A program made the position numbers and the translations under genes. A stretch of DNA of 64,000 nt, taken from NCBI GenBank assembly GCA_030704615.1, contig CM060731.1, forward strand, positions 74,752,756 through 74,816,755. Reading direction: 5' to 3'. Every line of letters begins with the position of its first letter. The stretch's first letter is position 1. Source of the DNA: Takakia lepidozioides. Taxonomy: Eukaryota > Streptophyta > Takakiopsida > Takakiales > Takakiaceae. This document shows positions 53,960-64,000 of this stretch, in pieces. The notes beneath the pieces were generated by a model. It had not been told where the DNA came from. It saw only the letters and a list, made by a program, of their open reading frames with translations, and did no database searches.

Positions 53960-55345
53960 CAAGCTCGACGGCACCGATCATCATTCAAGATTTTGCAGAT
54001 CGGCAACGAGGTCAGTGGTTTTTTTTTTATTAATATTTTTTTTCTTAGAAGTCAGTCTTATTCCTGCAAAGAAGTGATGCCGATCATCACTTACAGTGCT
54101 TCAAGATTTTTCAGATCGGCATCCAGGTCATTTTTTTTTTAAAATAAAAATAAAAATTGGCAGTCAGTATTGTTTCTGCAAGTAAGTGACGATCGGCACC
54201 GATCATCAGTTACAGTGCTTCAAGATTTTTCAGATGGTCAAAGAGGTCAGTTTTATTTTATTTTTATTTTATTTTGGGCAGTCAGTCTTGTTTCTGCAAA
54301 GAAGTGATGATCGGCACCAATCATCACTTATAGTGCTTCAAGATTTTTCAGATCGGCAAAGAGGTCAGTTTTTATTTTTTATTTTTATTTTTTTTTAATT
54401 CGCTTTTTGCCGTCAGTCTTTTTCCTACAAAGAAGTGATGGTCGGCACCGATCATCACTTTCAGTGCTTCAAGATTTTGCAGATCGGCAAAGTTGTCAGT
54501 TTTTTTTTTTTTTTTTTGCTGTCAGTCTTTTTCCTACAGAAGTGATGGTCGGCACCGATCATCACTTACAGTGCTTCAAGATTTTGCAGATCAGCAAAGA
54601 GGTCAGTTTTTTCTTTTTTCTTTTTTCTTGGACACTCAGTCTTGTTTCTGCAAAGGAGTGATGATTGGCACCGATCATCACAGATTTTTCAGATCGGCAA
54701 AGAGGTCAGTCAGTGTTTTTTTTTTTTTTTTTTTTTTTTTTTGTCTCTGCAGTCAGTCTTTTTCCTGCAAAGAAGTGATGGTCGGCACCGATCATCACTT
54801 ACAGTGCTTCAAGATTTTGCAGATCGGCGAAAAAGTCAGTTTTTTTTTTGTTTTTTTTTTTTTTTTCCCTGTTCCTGTTCTTGCAGTTTGTCTTGTTCCT
54901 ACACAGAAGTGATGATCAACACCGATCATCATGTACAATGTTTCAAGATTTTGCAAAGTATTTTTCATTTCGGCCAGAAATGTGATTCACATTGTTTGCT
55001 TTCGTGTTTGAGTCCTGCATCTTTCCCCCCATTGCAAAGTTAATTGTCCGTCAAAACGTGATCTTAGGGCTGGAAGGAAGTGATGATCGGCACCGATCAT
55101 CATTCAAACTGCTGTGTGCTTTACAAAGAAATCTTCATTTCGCCCAGAAATGTGAATTGCATCGTTTTGCTTTCGTGTTTCTCCTACATTTCCCCGATTG
55201 AAACTGAAATATTCAAGAAAATATGACGATCGGCGGCGATTATCATATTTAGACCTTCTTCAGGGTGGTACTTGTCAGGTAGTAGAATTCCCATCAACAG
55301 TCTCTCACTGTAGGGAATGTGATGATCGTCGGCGATTATCATATT
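53960..55345 (+). repeat. Element B left array: GTGATGATCG-GCAC-CGATCATCAC
   Basis: About twelve tandem units of roughly 105-170 bp. Each has the palindrome with halves GTGATGATCG and CGATCATCAC around GCAC (examples 54,304-54,327, 54,775-54,798, 55,080-55,103), then TTACAGTGCTTCAAGATTTT, CAGATCGGCAAAGAGGTCAG, a T-rich tract of very variable length and GTCAGTCTTGTTTCTGCAAA. The last two units (55,225 and 55,320) have spacer and right-half changes. Open frames here are T-run artefacts (poly-Phe). Confidence 0.9.
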
Positions 55346-55408
55346 CTCATGTTTTGTGAATTGACATGTTGGGAATTGCATTGGGTTTGCGAGTTCGCAG
55401 GTACACAA

Positions 55409-55703
55409 AATATGTGCTCATGGAGGGAAAACACTTGAGCGGTGTCCCTGATTATCTCGACATGTGGTGGGATCCTGCCAATAGCTGCTAATGTGGAGCG
55501 GCTGGTGGGAGAGAAGACTGAGATTATGGTGGTGGAGATGCAGCACACAGTCGGGTTCCATTATCTGCGCCCCCAATATGAGATCCCACGCAGTAAGATC
55601 AACAAGATGGACTACGAGCACAACCGTGACGCTATAGTTCACTTCACGCCTCCGTATATGGAAGGCAAAGCTGTGTCCCCCAGTTTGCTCGGTTTCTTGC
55701 TGT
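55409..55703 (+). CDS. Unknown exon-like ORF in element B, frame-broken
   Basis: After an acceptor-like TTCGCAG the frame reads YTKYVLMEGKHLSGVPDYLD and MWWDPA to a stop at 55,490. The next frame continues PIAANVERLVGEKTEIMVVE, MQHTVGFHYLRPQYEIPRSK and VHFTPPYMEGKAVSP, up to a donor-like CTG|GTAAGT at 55,703. Composition is clearly protein-like and the two parts fit one exon with a single indel near 55,485. No family recognised. It could be captured host sequence or the remnant of an element gene. Confidence 0.4.
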
Positions 55704-57110
55704 AAGTACCTTCTTCTCTGGATGGTGTTTGATTGTTGTCTTATTGCCTGGATCAGATCTTGTTGCACCATGATGATCTTCACTGAAACTTAATCATGTA
55801 CACAACTGGGATTTTGAAGGACTGGAGTCCTGCCCTTTTCAGGGACTGCGGATAATACCTCGACTGCCCTCCTGAGCATACAACGTTTCAAGAACAGCAA
55901 ATGAAACATATGAACAACTGGCGCCTCTCGACGAGGACGAGTATCAGAGAAGAATAGCTGTATTGGCTGCGAAGGAGCATAGACTTTTTCATTTGTCTTT
56001 TGGTGACATGTTAGCCGCATGATTGATTTTATTATTAATACCAATTTTCTGGATCTCCATTGTAGGAAAGGCAGCTGTGGGTCTTCAAGAGCCTCTATGA
56101 TGTGGGATGATTCCGTATTCGACAACCCCCTGCCCAGTCTTTTTGCTTCTTATGTATGCAGAAGAAATGACACTTCGCACATGCATGGTTCCCATGGTTC
56201 AACATGACTGGCATGACATGGGAATTGTCAAGGCAATGAGGGGAAACCATGTTGTAATAAACTTGTAAGCTCGGTCCACTCGAACGTTTGTTAGAGGATA
56301 AGGCATGCCAGGGGTTGGGGGGAAGGTATTATTTTCCTATTATTTGTTCTTCCATCTCGAACTACTGTGTATCTCTGCAGTGTCGCTATGTACTGCAATA
56401 ATCTTTTGAATGTAATCCCAACTCTCATTGTTATTTGGGGAGGGAGCAAGGTCTTTCCCGTGGCAGCCTCTATGGCACTCACGTTGTGAAGTTATTTTGT
56501 CATCATTATAATTATAATAATGAAACTTACAATTCTAATCGCACAATGTTGTGGAATGGATGCCACAGTTGTAGGCTTATTTCCCATTTCGGGTGTTTGA
56601 TGGTAGTCTTCATTGTATTCATCCAACGATTGCCTAGATAAATCCCACGGTCATAGGACCCTCCTCGGATATATGCGTCGTATGTTTTGCTGATGTGGCA
56701 GATGACGAAGCAGCGCCATGTCAGCCTGCTGACATCACGCTCATGCTCACGCTCACGCCACGTCAGCGTTGGTTCACGCTCACGCCACGTCACTCCTGCA
56801 TGAGCGTACGCTCACGCGCAAGGCTCACGCCGTTGCGTCGTTGCGATGAAAAGCTGTCGGATGAATGAATTTGTGATGAATGAAAGTAGGGAAGGGATGA
56901 ATGATGGATGAGTGTGGGATGAAAAATTGGCCTGATGAATGAACCATGGATGACTGCTACAACATTCATTCTTACCGATCAGCATGTACGCATGGAAACA
57001 TACATTAATCTGTTAGCATAATTCGCAGCCCATGTTGTCACACGACAATTCAACCCATGAAAAAAATAAATGATTCCAAAAAACCTTTTCCATAAGCATT
57101 TCTATGCAGG
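55704..57110. other. Element B interior, no further gene
   Basis: No convincing coding region. At 56,728-56,830 there is a dense cluster of CTCACGCTCACGCCACGTCA words (inverted GTGAGC words), like those near the element termini. An old internal terminus here cannot be excluded, so element B could be composite. Confidence 0.4.
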
Positions 57111-57120
57111 GAAACAAGCA

Positions 57121-57650
57121 TTAAGGTGGCGTCAACGCCAGCTTAATTCCAGACCCCTGTTGGCACATGACAATTCAACCTAGGGAAAAAAACCTAAGCG
57201 GTAAGCATGTGTGTGCAGGGGCTTGCCAGGATTAAGGTGTCGTCAACGCCATCTTAATTCCCAACAAGTTTTCAAAAAAAATAAAAATCCAATATTTATT
57301 TTATTTTATTTTTCCGAATGTGCCAGATTAAGGTGTCGTTATTCCAGTACGAGTTGGCAAGTGACAATTCATGGAAAAACCAAAAACCCCAAAAATTTCA
57401 ACCCCAAAAACTCCGATGACGGACAACCTTGGCGGTAAGGCGGTGTGTGTGCAGATGCTGGGGATTAAGGTGTCGCCAACGACATCTTAATTCCCAGTAC
57501 GAGTTGGCACATAACAATTCATGGAAAAACCAAAAACCCCAAAAAAATTCACCCAAAAAAATTTGATGGCGAACAAGCCTTGGCGGTAAGGTGGTGTGTG
57601 GTGTGCAGGTGCTGAGGATTAAGGTGTCGTCAACGACATCTTAATTCCCA
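57121..57650 (+). repeat. Element B right array: TTAAGGTGTCG-N4-CGACATCTTAA
   Basis: Tandem units of about 110-230 bp with a palindrome at 57,121-57,146, 57,232-57,257, 57,465-57,490 and 57,619-57,644, and a half copy at 57,329. Flanking text repeats too (GGTGTGTGTGCAGG, CCCAGTACGAGTTGGCA, TGACAATTCATGGAAAAACC). Spacer TCAA or CCAA. The first copy has TGGCG paired with CGCCA in place of TGTCG and CGACA. Confidence 0.88.
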
Positions 57651-58133
57651 GTACGTGTTTTGAAACATTTATTTATAAAGCACGAGTTCACCTCTTTAGA
57701 TTTGGATGTGAGTCTCTCTCTCAACCTTGGATACCTGGAAAAATGACAAGTAACCCCTCCTCCATCAAAAAGCAATGTGGATTCATTGTTGACAATATGC
57801 ACTGCACTTTCATAATTGATTTGCAAGCAAGACTAGCATGGTTTAAAGGATTTCGGAGCTCGGGGGATTTCGGAGCTACTACTACAAAACAACTTTGTAT
57901 TATTTCATTCATCCATGTCTCATTCATCATACAAACATTCATCCGCCATTCATCCCTCATTCATCCCAACAACATCCATAACCAAGCTTGTAATACTAGC
58001 CACTCTGCTTAGTAATAGGTCTTCTAAGTCGAATAGGCGTCCGCGGTTATAGGTGAGCAGATCTTGAAGCGTGAGCAGAATTGTGCTCATGGAATTTTTG
58101 CTCACGGGATCTGCTCACGAAATAGCATCCCCC

Positions 58134-58700
58134 CATGCGTTCCTCCCCTGTGGCAATCCTTCTCAATTATGACCAGGGATCTAAATCAAAAGCATCAGAT
58201 TGCCGTATTCGAGGCTCTAAGAGCCTCCACCCTATGGAATATCTAGAAGGGGCGTTGTGCATGGACCCTTGATGGTGAAAATACTTACTGTGAGTGTGTG
58301 CTTGAATTAGTTTGGATTGGATGCGGGGTTCAACTACCGCTATCCTCACAATGGTATCCTTTGATCTTATTGTGGCAGCTAATTAAGCTTGGGGAGTGCT
58401 ATGTGCAGAGGTCACCAGGAGACCAGAGCGCCAGTATGCCCTCCTCTCTGCCTTCCGATCAACATGGGGGAAGCATGGGGTCCTTTTATCGCTGCACTGA
58501 TGGTCTCTCTTGTGTGTGGGCAGACACAATTCCACCCCAATGGCAGGGCCACAGATCCAGTCTCTTCGGCCTCCCCAGAATTTGAGAGATCGGACCGGTC
58601 GGATATGAATTGGAGACACATCAGATCCTCCTCAACGGCGAGACTCCAATTCCACAGATAGATTTTTTCTACAAGTGGCCACCTTCTGTTTCTAGTTTCA
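58134..58700 (+). pseudogene. LINE 3' remnant, right part
   Basis: Resumes the LINE interrupted by element B: MTRDLNQKHQIAVFEALRAS then TLWNI, stop, KGRCAWTLDGENTYCE, the usual LINE C-terminal pattern. To 58,700 only decayed frames are seen. A 30-base match near 58,908 (CATGTCACAAACTGGAAACA) to the LINE at about 6,005 suggests further LINE debris. Confidence 0.5.
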
Positions 58701-59685
58701 TAGCTCTTCAATCCCTTTGATCTCGGCATACTCTAGAGTGTCAAGAATTCAGGTGTTTTTCTCAGTTCAGTGACTTTCCTTTGGAGGAAGATATGACTAA
58801 GAGATGGATGATGTACCTAACTTTTTATTGATGTTGACTTTGGGAATTTTCACAGCAATTTGTTCGAACAGGATTTGTTGAGGCCCTTCAGATCATCCTT
58901 TAAACCCATGTCACAAACTGGAAACAAGTTCAGTACGCCAGGACTTAAGCCTCTCTCTCTCTCTCCCCCTCCTAAAGAGTGCTGCAATTTCAAAACCAAC
59001 AAAGGTGCCAGACTTCAGACATAACGCAAAGGTTCTCACCACCAGTGGGCACCTGAGCTGCCGTAGCTTCAATCAGAGGTACTACTACAGTACTCGGCTG
59101 CTTTCCTAACAGGGAGAGAAAAAATCACATTCACCTAAGCAACAACAGATACAATCCACTTCACAAGCATCAGCATGCCAGCTAAGGTCACAAAACCTAC
59201 TGGCAAACTCTTTCAGATTGGTTAGTCCTTAAACCCAATTAGTGTCATGCCTGGCACGGGTGTTGCCAACACGAAACCGGCTTTTGTTTTCCATTATTTT
59301 TAGGGTATCAAGGTGACTGAGGAAAACTAAATAAAAAAGACTTACTAAGAGGGTTGAACCCCTCTCCTCCTGGTTCAACCAGAGATTCAGCTGGAGGAAG
59401 CACATAGGTATTACCATGCTCCAAGGACATCATGGAACCTGGGACAAGTGGATACACAGAAGGAAGCAGGAGGTTCTGCCCCACACTCCCAGTCCTTTAT
59501 AAAAGCAACCCCTTGATTGCCTCATCGACAGTGTCAAGGTACTGTGACTGGAGAGTAGATAAAGGCTGCCTAAGGTATCTAATGAAGGTTACAAGTACTG
59601 AATGGTCATGCTTGGAGGGAGGGAGAAAGGCATGGATGACAGCAGGAGGGACACCAACAAAAAGTGTAGTGGTGGGAAAGGAGCT
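58701..59685. other. Intergenic, no gene recognised
   Basis: Only short frames; a CT microsatellite at about 58,950-58,975. Minus-strand text near 59,360-59,440 (VPGSMMSLEHGNTYVLPP) could be an exon, but nothing supports it. Confidence 0.35.
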
Positions 59686-59686
59686 T

Positions 59687-59775
59687 AACCCTGTTCTTTG
59701 CTGGTTTAATCCGCCACTTGTGACGATGAACAAATAACCATTGGGCTCCAAGGTTGTCCCAACTGTGCCAGGAAG
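59687..59775 (-). pseudogene. Orphan exon like protein O-fucosyltransferase
   Basis: Minus-strand text GTTLEPNGYLFIVTSGGLNQ then QRTG ends at a donor-like AGG|GTTAAG at about 59,687. NGYL-x4-SGGLNQQRTG is characteristic of the N-terminal substrate-domain start of plant O-fucosyltransferase-like (DUF246) proteins. The next segment expected in that family was not found on either side, so this looks like an isolated or captured exon. Confidence 0.4.
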
Positions 59776-60479
59776 CAAGGAAACATATCATCTATATTGA
59801 CATGACAAAACATGAGAACAAAAATGAATGAATCCTTGTTCCTGCAGCTCTAGCAGTCTGAAGATACTGATACTGCAAATCTCCAGTGGTATATTCAATA
59901 GCCTTGCCTGTGCACAGGCCAATTACAGATTTTGAGAGAGAGCCACCTACTTCAGAAGCGTGTGATGGGTTCACTACATCCATCGTAAAGTAAAGTCCCA
60001 ACATGTGCCAACAATCTCTCCCCTTGCCCCTAGAAGCCCCACACCATCCACACAAACCCATCAGCCATCTTTCTCTAAGCTTAGCTTCAACCCTCTTTTG
60101 TGGCATCAGGACTTCAGTACAAACACATGAGCAAAGACATCAAGGCACATGCCATAACATTGCACAATCCCACGAGATAATAGCATCTGGAAAGCGATTT
60201 CACAGATAGAGAAAGTGGGTTTATCAGACAATACAAGTGCATGCCAGGCAAGCACATGGTCTCCTTCATTTGCTCAAACAAACTCTTAAGCTCACAAGGG
60301 ATTTTCGCAACTTGTGGATGCAATTTATCTTCCATACGAAATGTACAAACCATGTTACAACCTCAATGCAGCTGCTCCCTCACAAGTTTCTGACATCTGT
60401 CCTTACATCATTTGTGTTCATCCCTCCAGCAAGGCTCAACATAGTAGTCATCGCAGCTGCTGCCTGCTGACAATGCTTT
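59776..60479. other. Intergenic, nothing recognised
   Basis: No coherent reading frame and no repeat array. Minus-strand text at 60,000-59,850 (ASEVGGSLSKSVIGLCTGKA) has protein-like composition but no identifiable family. Confidence 0.35.
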
Positions 60480-61290
60480 TCGTCACATGTTCTGCTACCT
60501 CCACATCTCCATGAAGTTTGCACGCACCAAGCAAGCCCTCCATACCCTATGGTTGGATTGACATTTTGCTACTATAAACTCCTCTGCCTCATCTAATCGC
60601 CCTGCGCGGACAAGAAGGTCCACCATGCAGCCAAAATGCTCCAACGTAGGAGTCGGGCCATGATCTGAAGCCATGGAATCAAAATAATGAGGGCCTTCAT
60701 CCACTAGGCCCACATGGCTACATGGAGAGAGAAGAGATAAAAGTGATAGCATCTGGCTTAAAGCCTTCCTGTCACATTTGTTCAAAGACATGGAAGGCCT
60801 CCCTACCACACCCATATTGAGCACATCCTGCAATCATCACATTCCATGAGACCACATTTTGTATGGCCATGTTGTCAAATACTCAGTGTGCATCATTCAT
60901 GCTCCCGCATTTGGCATCCATGTCCACAAGGGAAGTTACCAGATTTGTGTATGGAGCAATTCCAGCTTTGATGATGACAGAATGGACCTCTTTGTCGTTT
61001 TCCAGGGCACCACTGCCTCCCGTTGCATATTCTCATAGATCATAAAAGCCTCCCTACTACAGCCATGTTTGGCATATCCTGCTATCCTTATTTTCCATGA
61101 AAACAAACTTCTTTCAGGCATTTTGTCAAACACTTGATGTGCAAGCACTGCACTCCTGCACTTGGCATACATATTATCTGGGAATTGAATCTCTCCTTGA
61201 CGAATTTGATTCTGGGAGTGGATTGTAGAGCATAATGGGCTTGGAATCCTCAGACTGCAGCCAGTCCCCATTTACAAATGGAAAAAAGGT
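60480..61290 (-). pseudogene. PPR pseudogene fragment
   Basis: Broken minus-strand frames with PPR text: HQVFDKMPERSLFSWKIRIA and YAKHGCSREAFMIYENMQ (about 61,160-61,030), then a gap, then [20 protein letters not shown] and [20 protein letters not shown] (about 60,720-60,590). These align with the S, L2 and E-region parts of the intact gene downstream. It ends near 60,480, where the E domain is cut off. Multiple stops and frameshifts. It may be a decayed tandem duplicate of the adjacent PPR gene. Confidence 0.72.
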
Positions 61291-61637
61291 TGTGCAGCAT
61301 CCACCATGTAGGATCTCCCTCTGAGATCGGCGTGTGAAACCCCTCCACGCTCAAGGACGCTGGGACATCATCATCCCTTCCCCGCGCTGCAAAACACCTC
61401 TCCTTGGTTATTTTCGGGCAGGTTCCAAAGAAATTGACGACGACGATGACATGTCTACGATGACGTGGCTACAATGACGTGGCTACAATGACGTGGCTAA
61501 GGTGACATGTCTACAATGACATGGCGAAGATGACGTGGCACTATGGCACCCTACTCCTGCTCTATGCTAAACTAGTCTCCGACCTTCAGTTGTCGCTAGT
61601 ATTAGGGATGCACTTACTTTCAGGCAATTTACTCTTC

Positions 61638-64000
61638 TCACCAGTAATCCCCACAAGAACAAACCCCGTCATGGAAGTGGTGAAATTGGCTGGTATCCCA
61701 TACAATAATAGTTCGCCCAACAATCTTGGAGATGAACTTGGTGGCGGTGTGACACTCCACATACCCGAAGGTTCTTATTGACATGGAATGGCATCCAGCT
61801 GGGGTGCTGATGCGCCCAAAGGCAATGGCCAGCTTCTCACTGGTGGCAAAGAGAGAATTGCTTCATGTCCTCCTCCACATCATGCAGTACAAAGTGTGTG
61901 TTAGGCACATACCCAGCCTGCTTCATCCACCCAGACAAGCCATTCATCATGGATCTCCTCAAGTTGTGGATGCAATCTTCTACAAAACATGTATGCACCT
62001 GACTACCCACCTCATTCCAGCTGCACCCTGGCTCCTTTCTGATACCTTTGTCCTCCATCATTTTTCTTACCTTTGCTCTATCGTCCCACCTCCCAGCCGC
62101 AGCATAGATGTTTGATAGCAGCGCATAAGTTGGAGCATCGTGTGGACCCCACTTGAGAAGGCAATCTGCCACACGTTCTGCCAGCTCCACATCACCATGA
62201 ACTCTGCAGGCACCAAGCAAGGTCCCCCACACTGAAGCATCTGGCTCAATCGGCATATTATTGATGAAATCCTCTGCCTCACCTAACCGCCCTGCACGGC
62301 CAAGAAGGTCCACCATGCAACCAAAATGCTCCATTGTAGGACTGATGCCATGATCGTGGCACATGGAAGTAAAGTAGTGATGGCCATCATCCACTAGGCC
62401 CACATGGCTACAAGCAGAGAGAACACATGTAAAGGATATACCATTCGGCTTCCACCCTTCCTGTTGCATTTGTTCAAACAGTTGGAGGGCTTCCCGACTA
62501 CACCCATGCTGAGTGTATCCTGCGATCATTGCATTCCATGAGACCACATTTCGTTGAGCCATATAGTTGAACACTTGACACGCATCCTTTATGCTCCCGC
62601 ATTTGGCATACATGGTAACAAGAGCAGTATCCAGAATGATATCTGGGGCAATTCCAGCTTTAACGATTTCATTATGGATCTCTTTGCCTTTGTCCAGGGC
62701 TGCCAGACTGCCACACGCATGGAGAACGCAAGTGAATGAGACCTTGTCCGGTGTCAGTCCTCCCTGTATCATTTCCTCGTAGATCTCCAAAGCATCCCTA
62801 CCATAACTGTGCTGAGCATATCCTGCGATCATTGCGTTCCATGAGATCACATCTCGTTCAGCCATATAGTCAAAAACTCGACGTGCATCCTCTATGTTCC
62901 CGCATTTGCAATACATGGCAACAAGGGCAGTATTCAGAATAATATCTGGGGCAATTCCAGATTTGATGATGTCAGCATGTACCTCTCTGCCTGTTTCCAG
63001 GGTTGCCTCACTGGCACATGCATTGAGAACACAAGTGAAGGTGACCTTGTCAGGAGTCATCCCTTCCTGTATCATTTGCTCATAGATTTTCAAAGCCTCA
63101 CTCCCATAACCATGCTGAGCATATCCTGCAATAATCGTACTCCATGAGACCACATCATGTTCAGCCATATTGTTAAACACTTGGCGTGCATCCTCTATGT
63201 TTCCGCATTTGCAATACATGGCAACAAGGGCAGTATTCAGAATGATATCTGGAGCAATTCCAGCTTTGATGATGTCAGCATGGACCTCTTTGCCTGTTTC
63301 TAGGTCTGCCAGGTTGGCACACGCATTGAGGACGCAAGTGAAGGTGACCCTGTCAGGCATGACCCCTGTCCATATCATTTGTTCATAGATCTCCAAAGCC
63401 TCACTCCCACATCCAAGCTGAGCATATCCAGCGATCATTGTGCTCCATGCAACCACATTCCGTAGGGCCATACTGTTGAACACTTGGCGCGCAGCTGTTA
63501 TGCTCCCACATTTGGCATACATGGCAATAAGGGCAGTATCCAGAATCACATGTGACCCAACTCCACCTTTGATGATGTCGGCATGGACCTCTTTGCCTAT
63601 TTCCAGAGCTGCCAGGCTGCCACACGCATTGAGAACGCATGTAAACGTGAACTTGTCTGGCCTCACACCTTCCTGTATCATTTGCCTATAAATTTCCAGG
63701 GCCTCCTTATTACACCCATGCTGAACATATCCTGCAATCATTGCACTCCATGAGACAACATCTCGTTGAGCCATAGTGTCAAACATTTGACGCGCATTGT
63801 TTATGCTCCCACATTTTGCATACATAGCACCAAGAGCAGTATCCAGAATGACGTCTGGGGCAACTCCAGCTTTCAGGATGTGAGCATGGACCTCTTTGCC
63901 TTTTTCCAGAGCTGCCAGGCTGGCACATGCATTGAGCACACAAGTGAATGTGACTTGGTCTGGTGTCACACCTTCCCCTATCATCTGCTCATAGATCTCC
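61638..64000 (-). CDS. PPR protein, PLS class with E and DYW domains, N terminus off-window
   Basis: Open from the window edge to 61,837 (715+ codons). It shows six P-L-S modules of about 101 residues ([60 protein letters not shown]), then E/E+ regions ([33 protein letters not shown]). The frame stops at SLCHQ. Just downstream the DYW domain is present in shifted frames: [38 protein letters not shown] and [12 protein letters not shown], with a TGA at 61,638-61,640. At least three small indels separate these pieces (near 61,836, 61,770 and 61,745). PLS-DYW proteins act in organelle C-to-U RNA editing, the DYW domain being a zinc-dependent cytidine deaminase. If the indels are real, this copy lacks deaminase function. 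Confidence 0.85.

Larger units (their letters stand above)
53557..58133. mobile_element. Element B: 4.6-kb MULE-like element with two palindrome arrays
   Basis: Left end GAGAGAAGCTACCGTGGG then AGTAGCTCACGTGAGC; right end, read inward on the minus strand, GGGGATGCTATTTCGTGAGC. Both continue with clustered GTGAGC words and with CCTA-AACCG-GG motifs (53,650-53,700; 58,040-58,055) shared with element D. Candidate 9-bp duplications CATGCATTT (53,548-53,556) and CATGCGTTC (58,134-58,142) match at 7 of 9. LINE text on both sides fits one interrupted LINE. The left half has a 24-bp palindrome array, the right half a different one. An exon-like ORF lies between. No transposase was seen. Confidence 0.65.

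Noticed and set aside
54407-54912. Phe-rich ORFs that look like membrane proteins
   Set aside because: Poly-Phe comes from T tracts in the element B minisatellite.
53960-55345. Regularly spaced palindromic repeats resembling a CRISPR array
   Set aside because: Units are full tandem repeats with conserved text between the palindromes, not unique spacers. The context is a plant transposon with no cas-like genes.

Overview
The window is nuclear DNA of a land plant. It holds a phragmoplast-type kinesin gene with many short plant-style introns, a PPR gene of the PLS/DYW class, Athila/Tat-like Ty3 retrotransposons, MULE-like transposases and telomere-like TTAGGG/TTTAGGG blocks. PPR modules of this style, PPR debris beside the gene and the heavy repeat load suggest a plant with a very large PPR family, such as a fern or lycophyte; a gymnosperm cannot be excluded. 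The window is repeat-dominated and has one 500-N scaffold gap.

Layout. (1) 1-9,781, plus strand: the 3' two thirds of a KIN-12 (POK1/POK2-like) kinesin gene, with the motor off-window to the left. Truncated LINE copies sit in its introns. (2) 9,782-11,264: intergenic, with a piece of a SINE-like repeat. (3) 11,265-12,786: the 5' part of a FAR1/MULE-type transposase gene, cut off by a larger element. (4) 12,787-26,973: 'element A', a >12-kb MULE-like element. It carries a broken SWIM-type transposase gene (minus strand), an unknown minus-strand ORF region and a broken plus-strand gene whose C terminus has a weak methyltransferase-like pattern. Its non-coding parts are studded with the palindrome TAGTCG-N4-CGACTA. 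A 1.85-kb relative, 'element D', with a perfect 9-bp target duplication, is inserted just upstream of the transposase start. (5) 26,974-50,282: nested Ty3-like LTR retrotransposons. R1 is plus strand and decayed, and is interrupted by palindrome-rich element E. R3 is a fragment. R2 is minus strand, about 13 kb and nearly complete, with an extra ORF before gag and a very long extra ORF after integrase. (6) 50,283-50,782: gap. (7) 50,783-53,556 and 58,134-58,700: LINE debris and a tRNA-headed SINE. (8) 53,557-58,133: 'element B', inserted in a LINE, with two different palindrome arrays. (9) 59,690-64,000: an orphan O-fucosyltransferase-like exon, a PPR pseudogene and the 3' part of a PPR-DYW gene on the minus strand.

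Main point. Elements A, B, D and E share related termini (a GGGGGATGCTA-like end, a GAG-G-AGCTAC-like end, then clustered GTGAGC words). A, B and E carry arrays of long imperfect palindromes built on the same plan, TCG-N4-CGA, with different outer half-sites in each array. I read this as a MULE-related family whose internal binding or hairpin sites diversify while keeping their symmetry. Many coding frames here are broken by single-base indels, and the two R2 LTRs differ mainly by small indels. Some frameshifts may therefore be uncorrected sequencing errors rather than decay.
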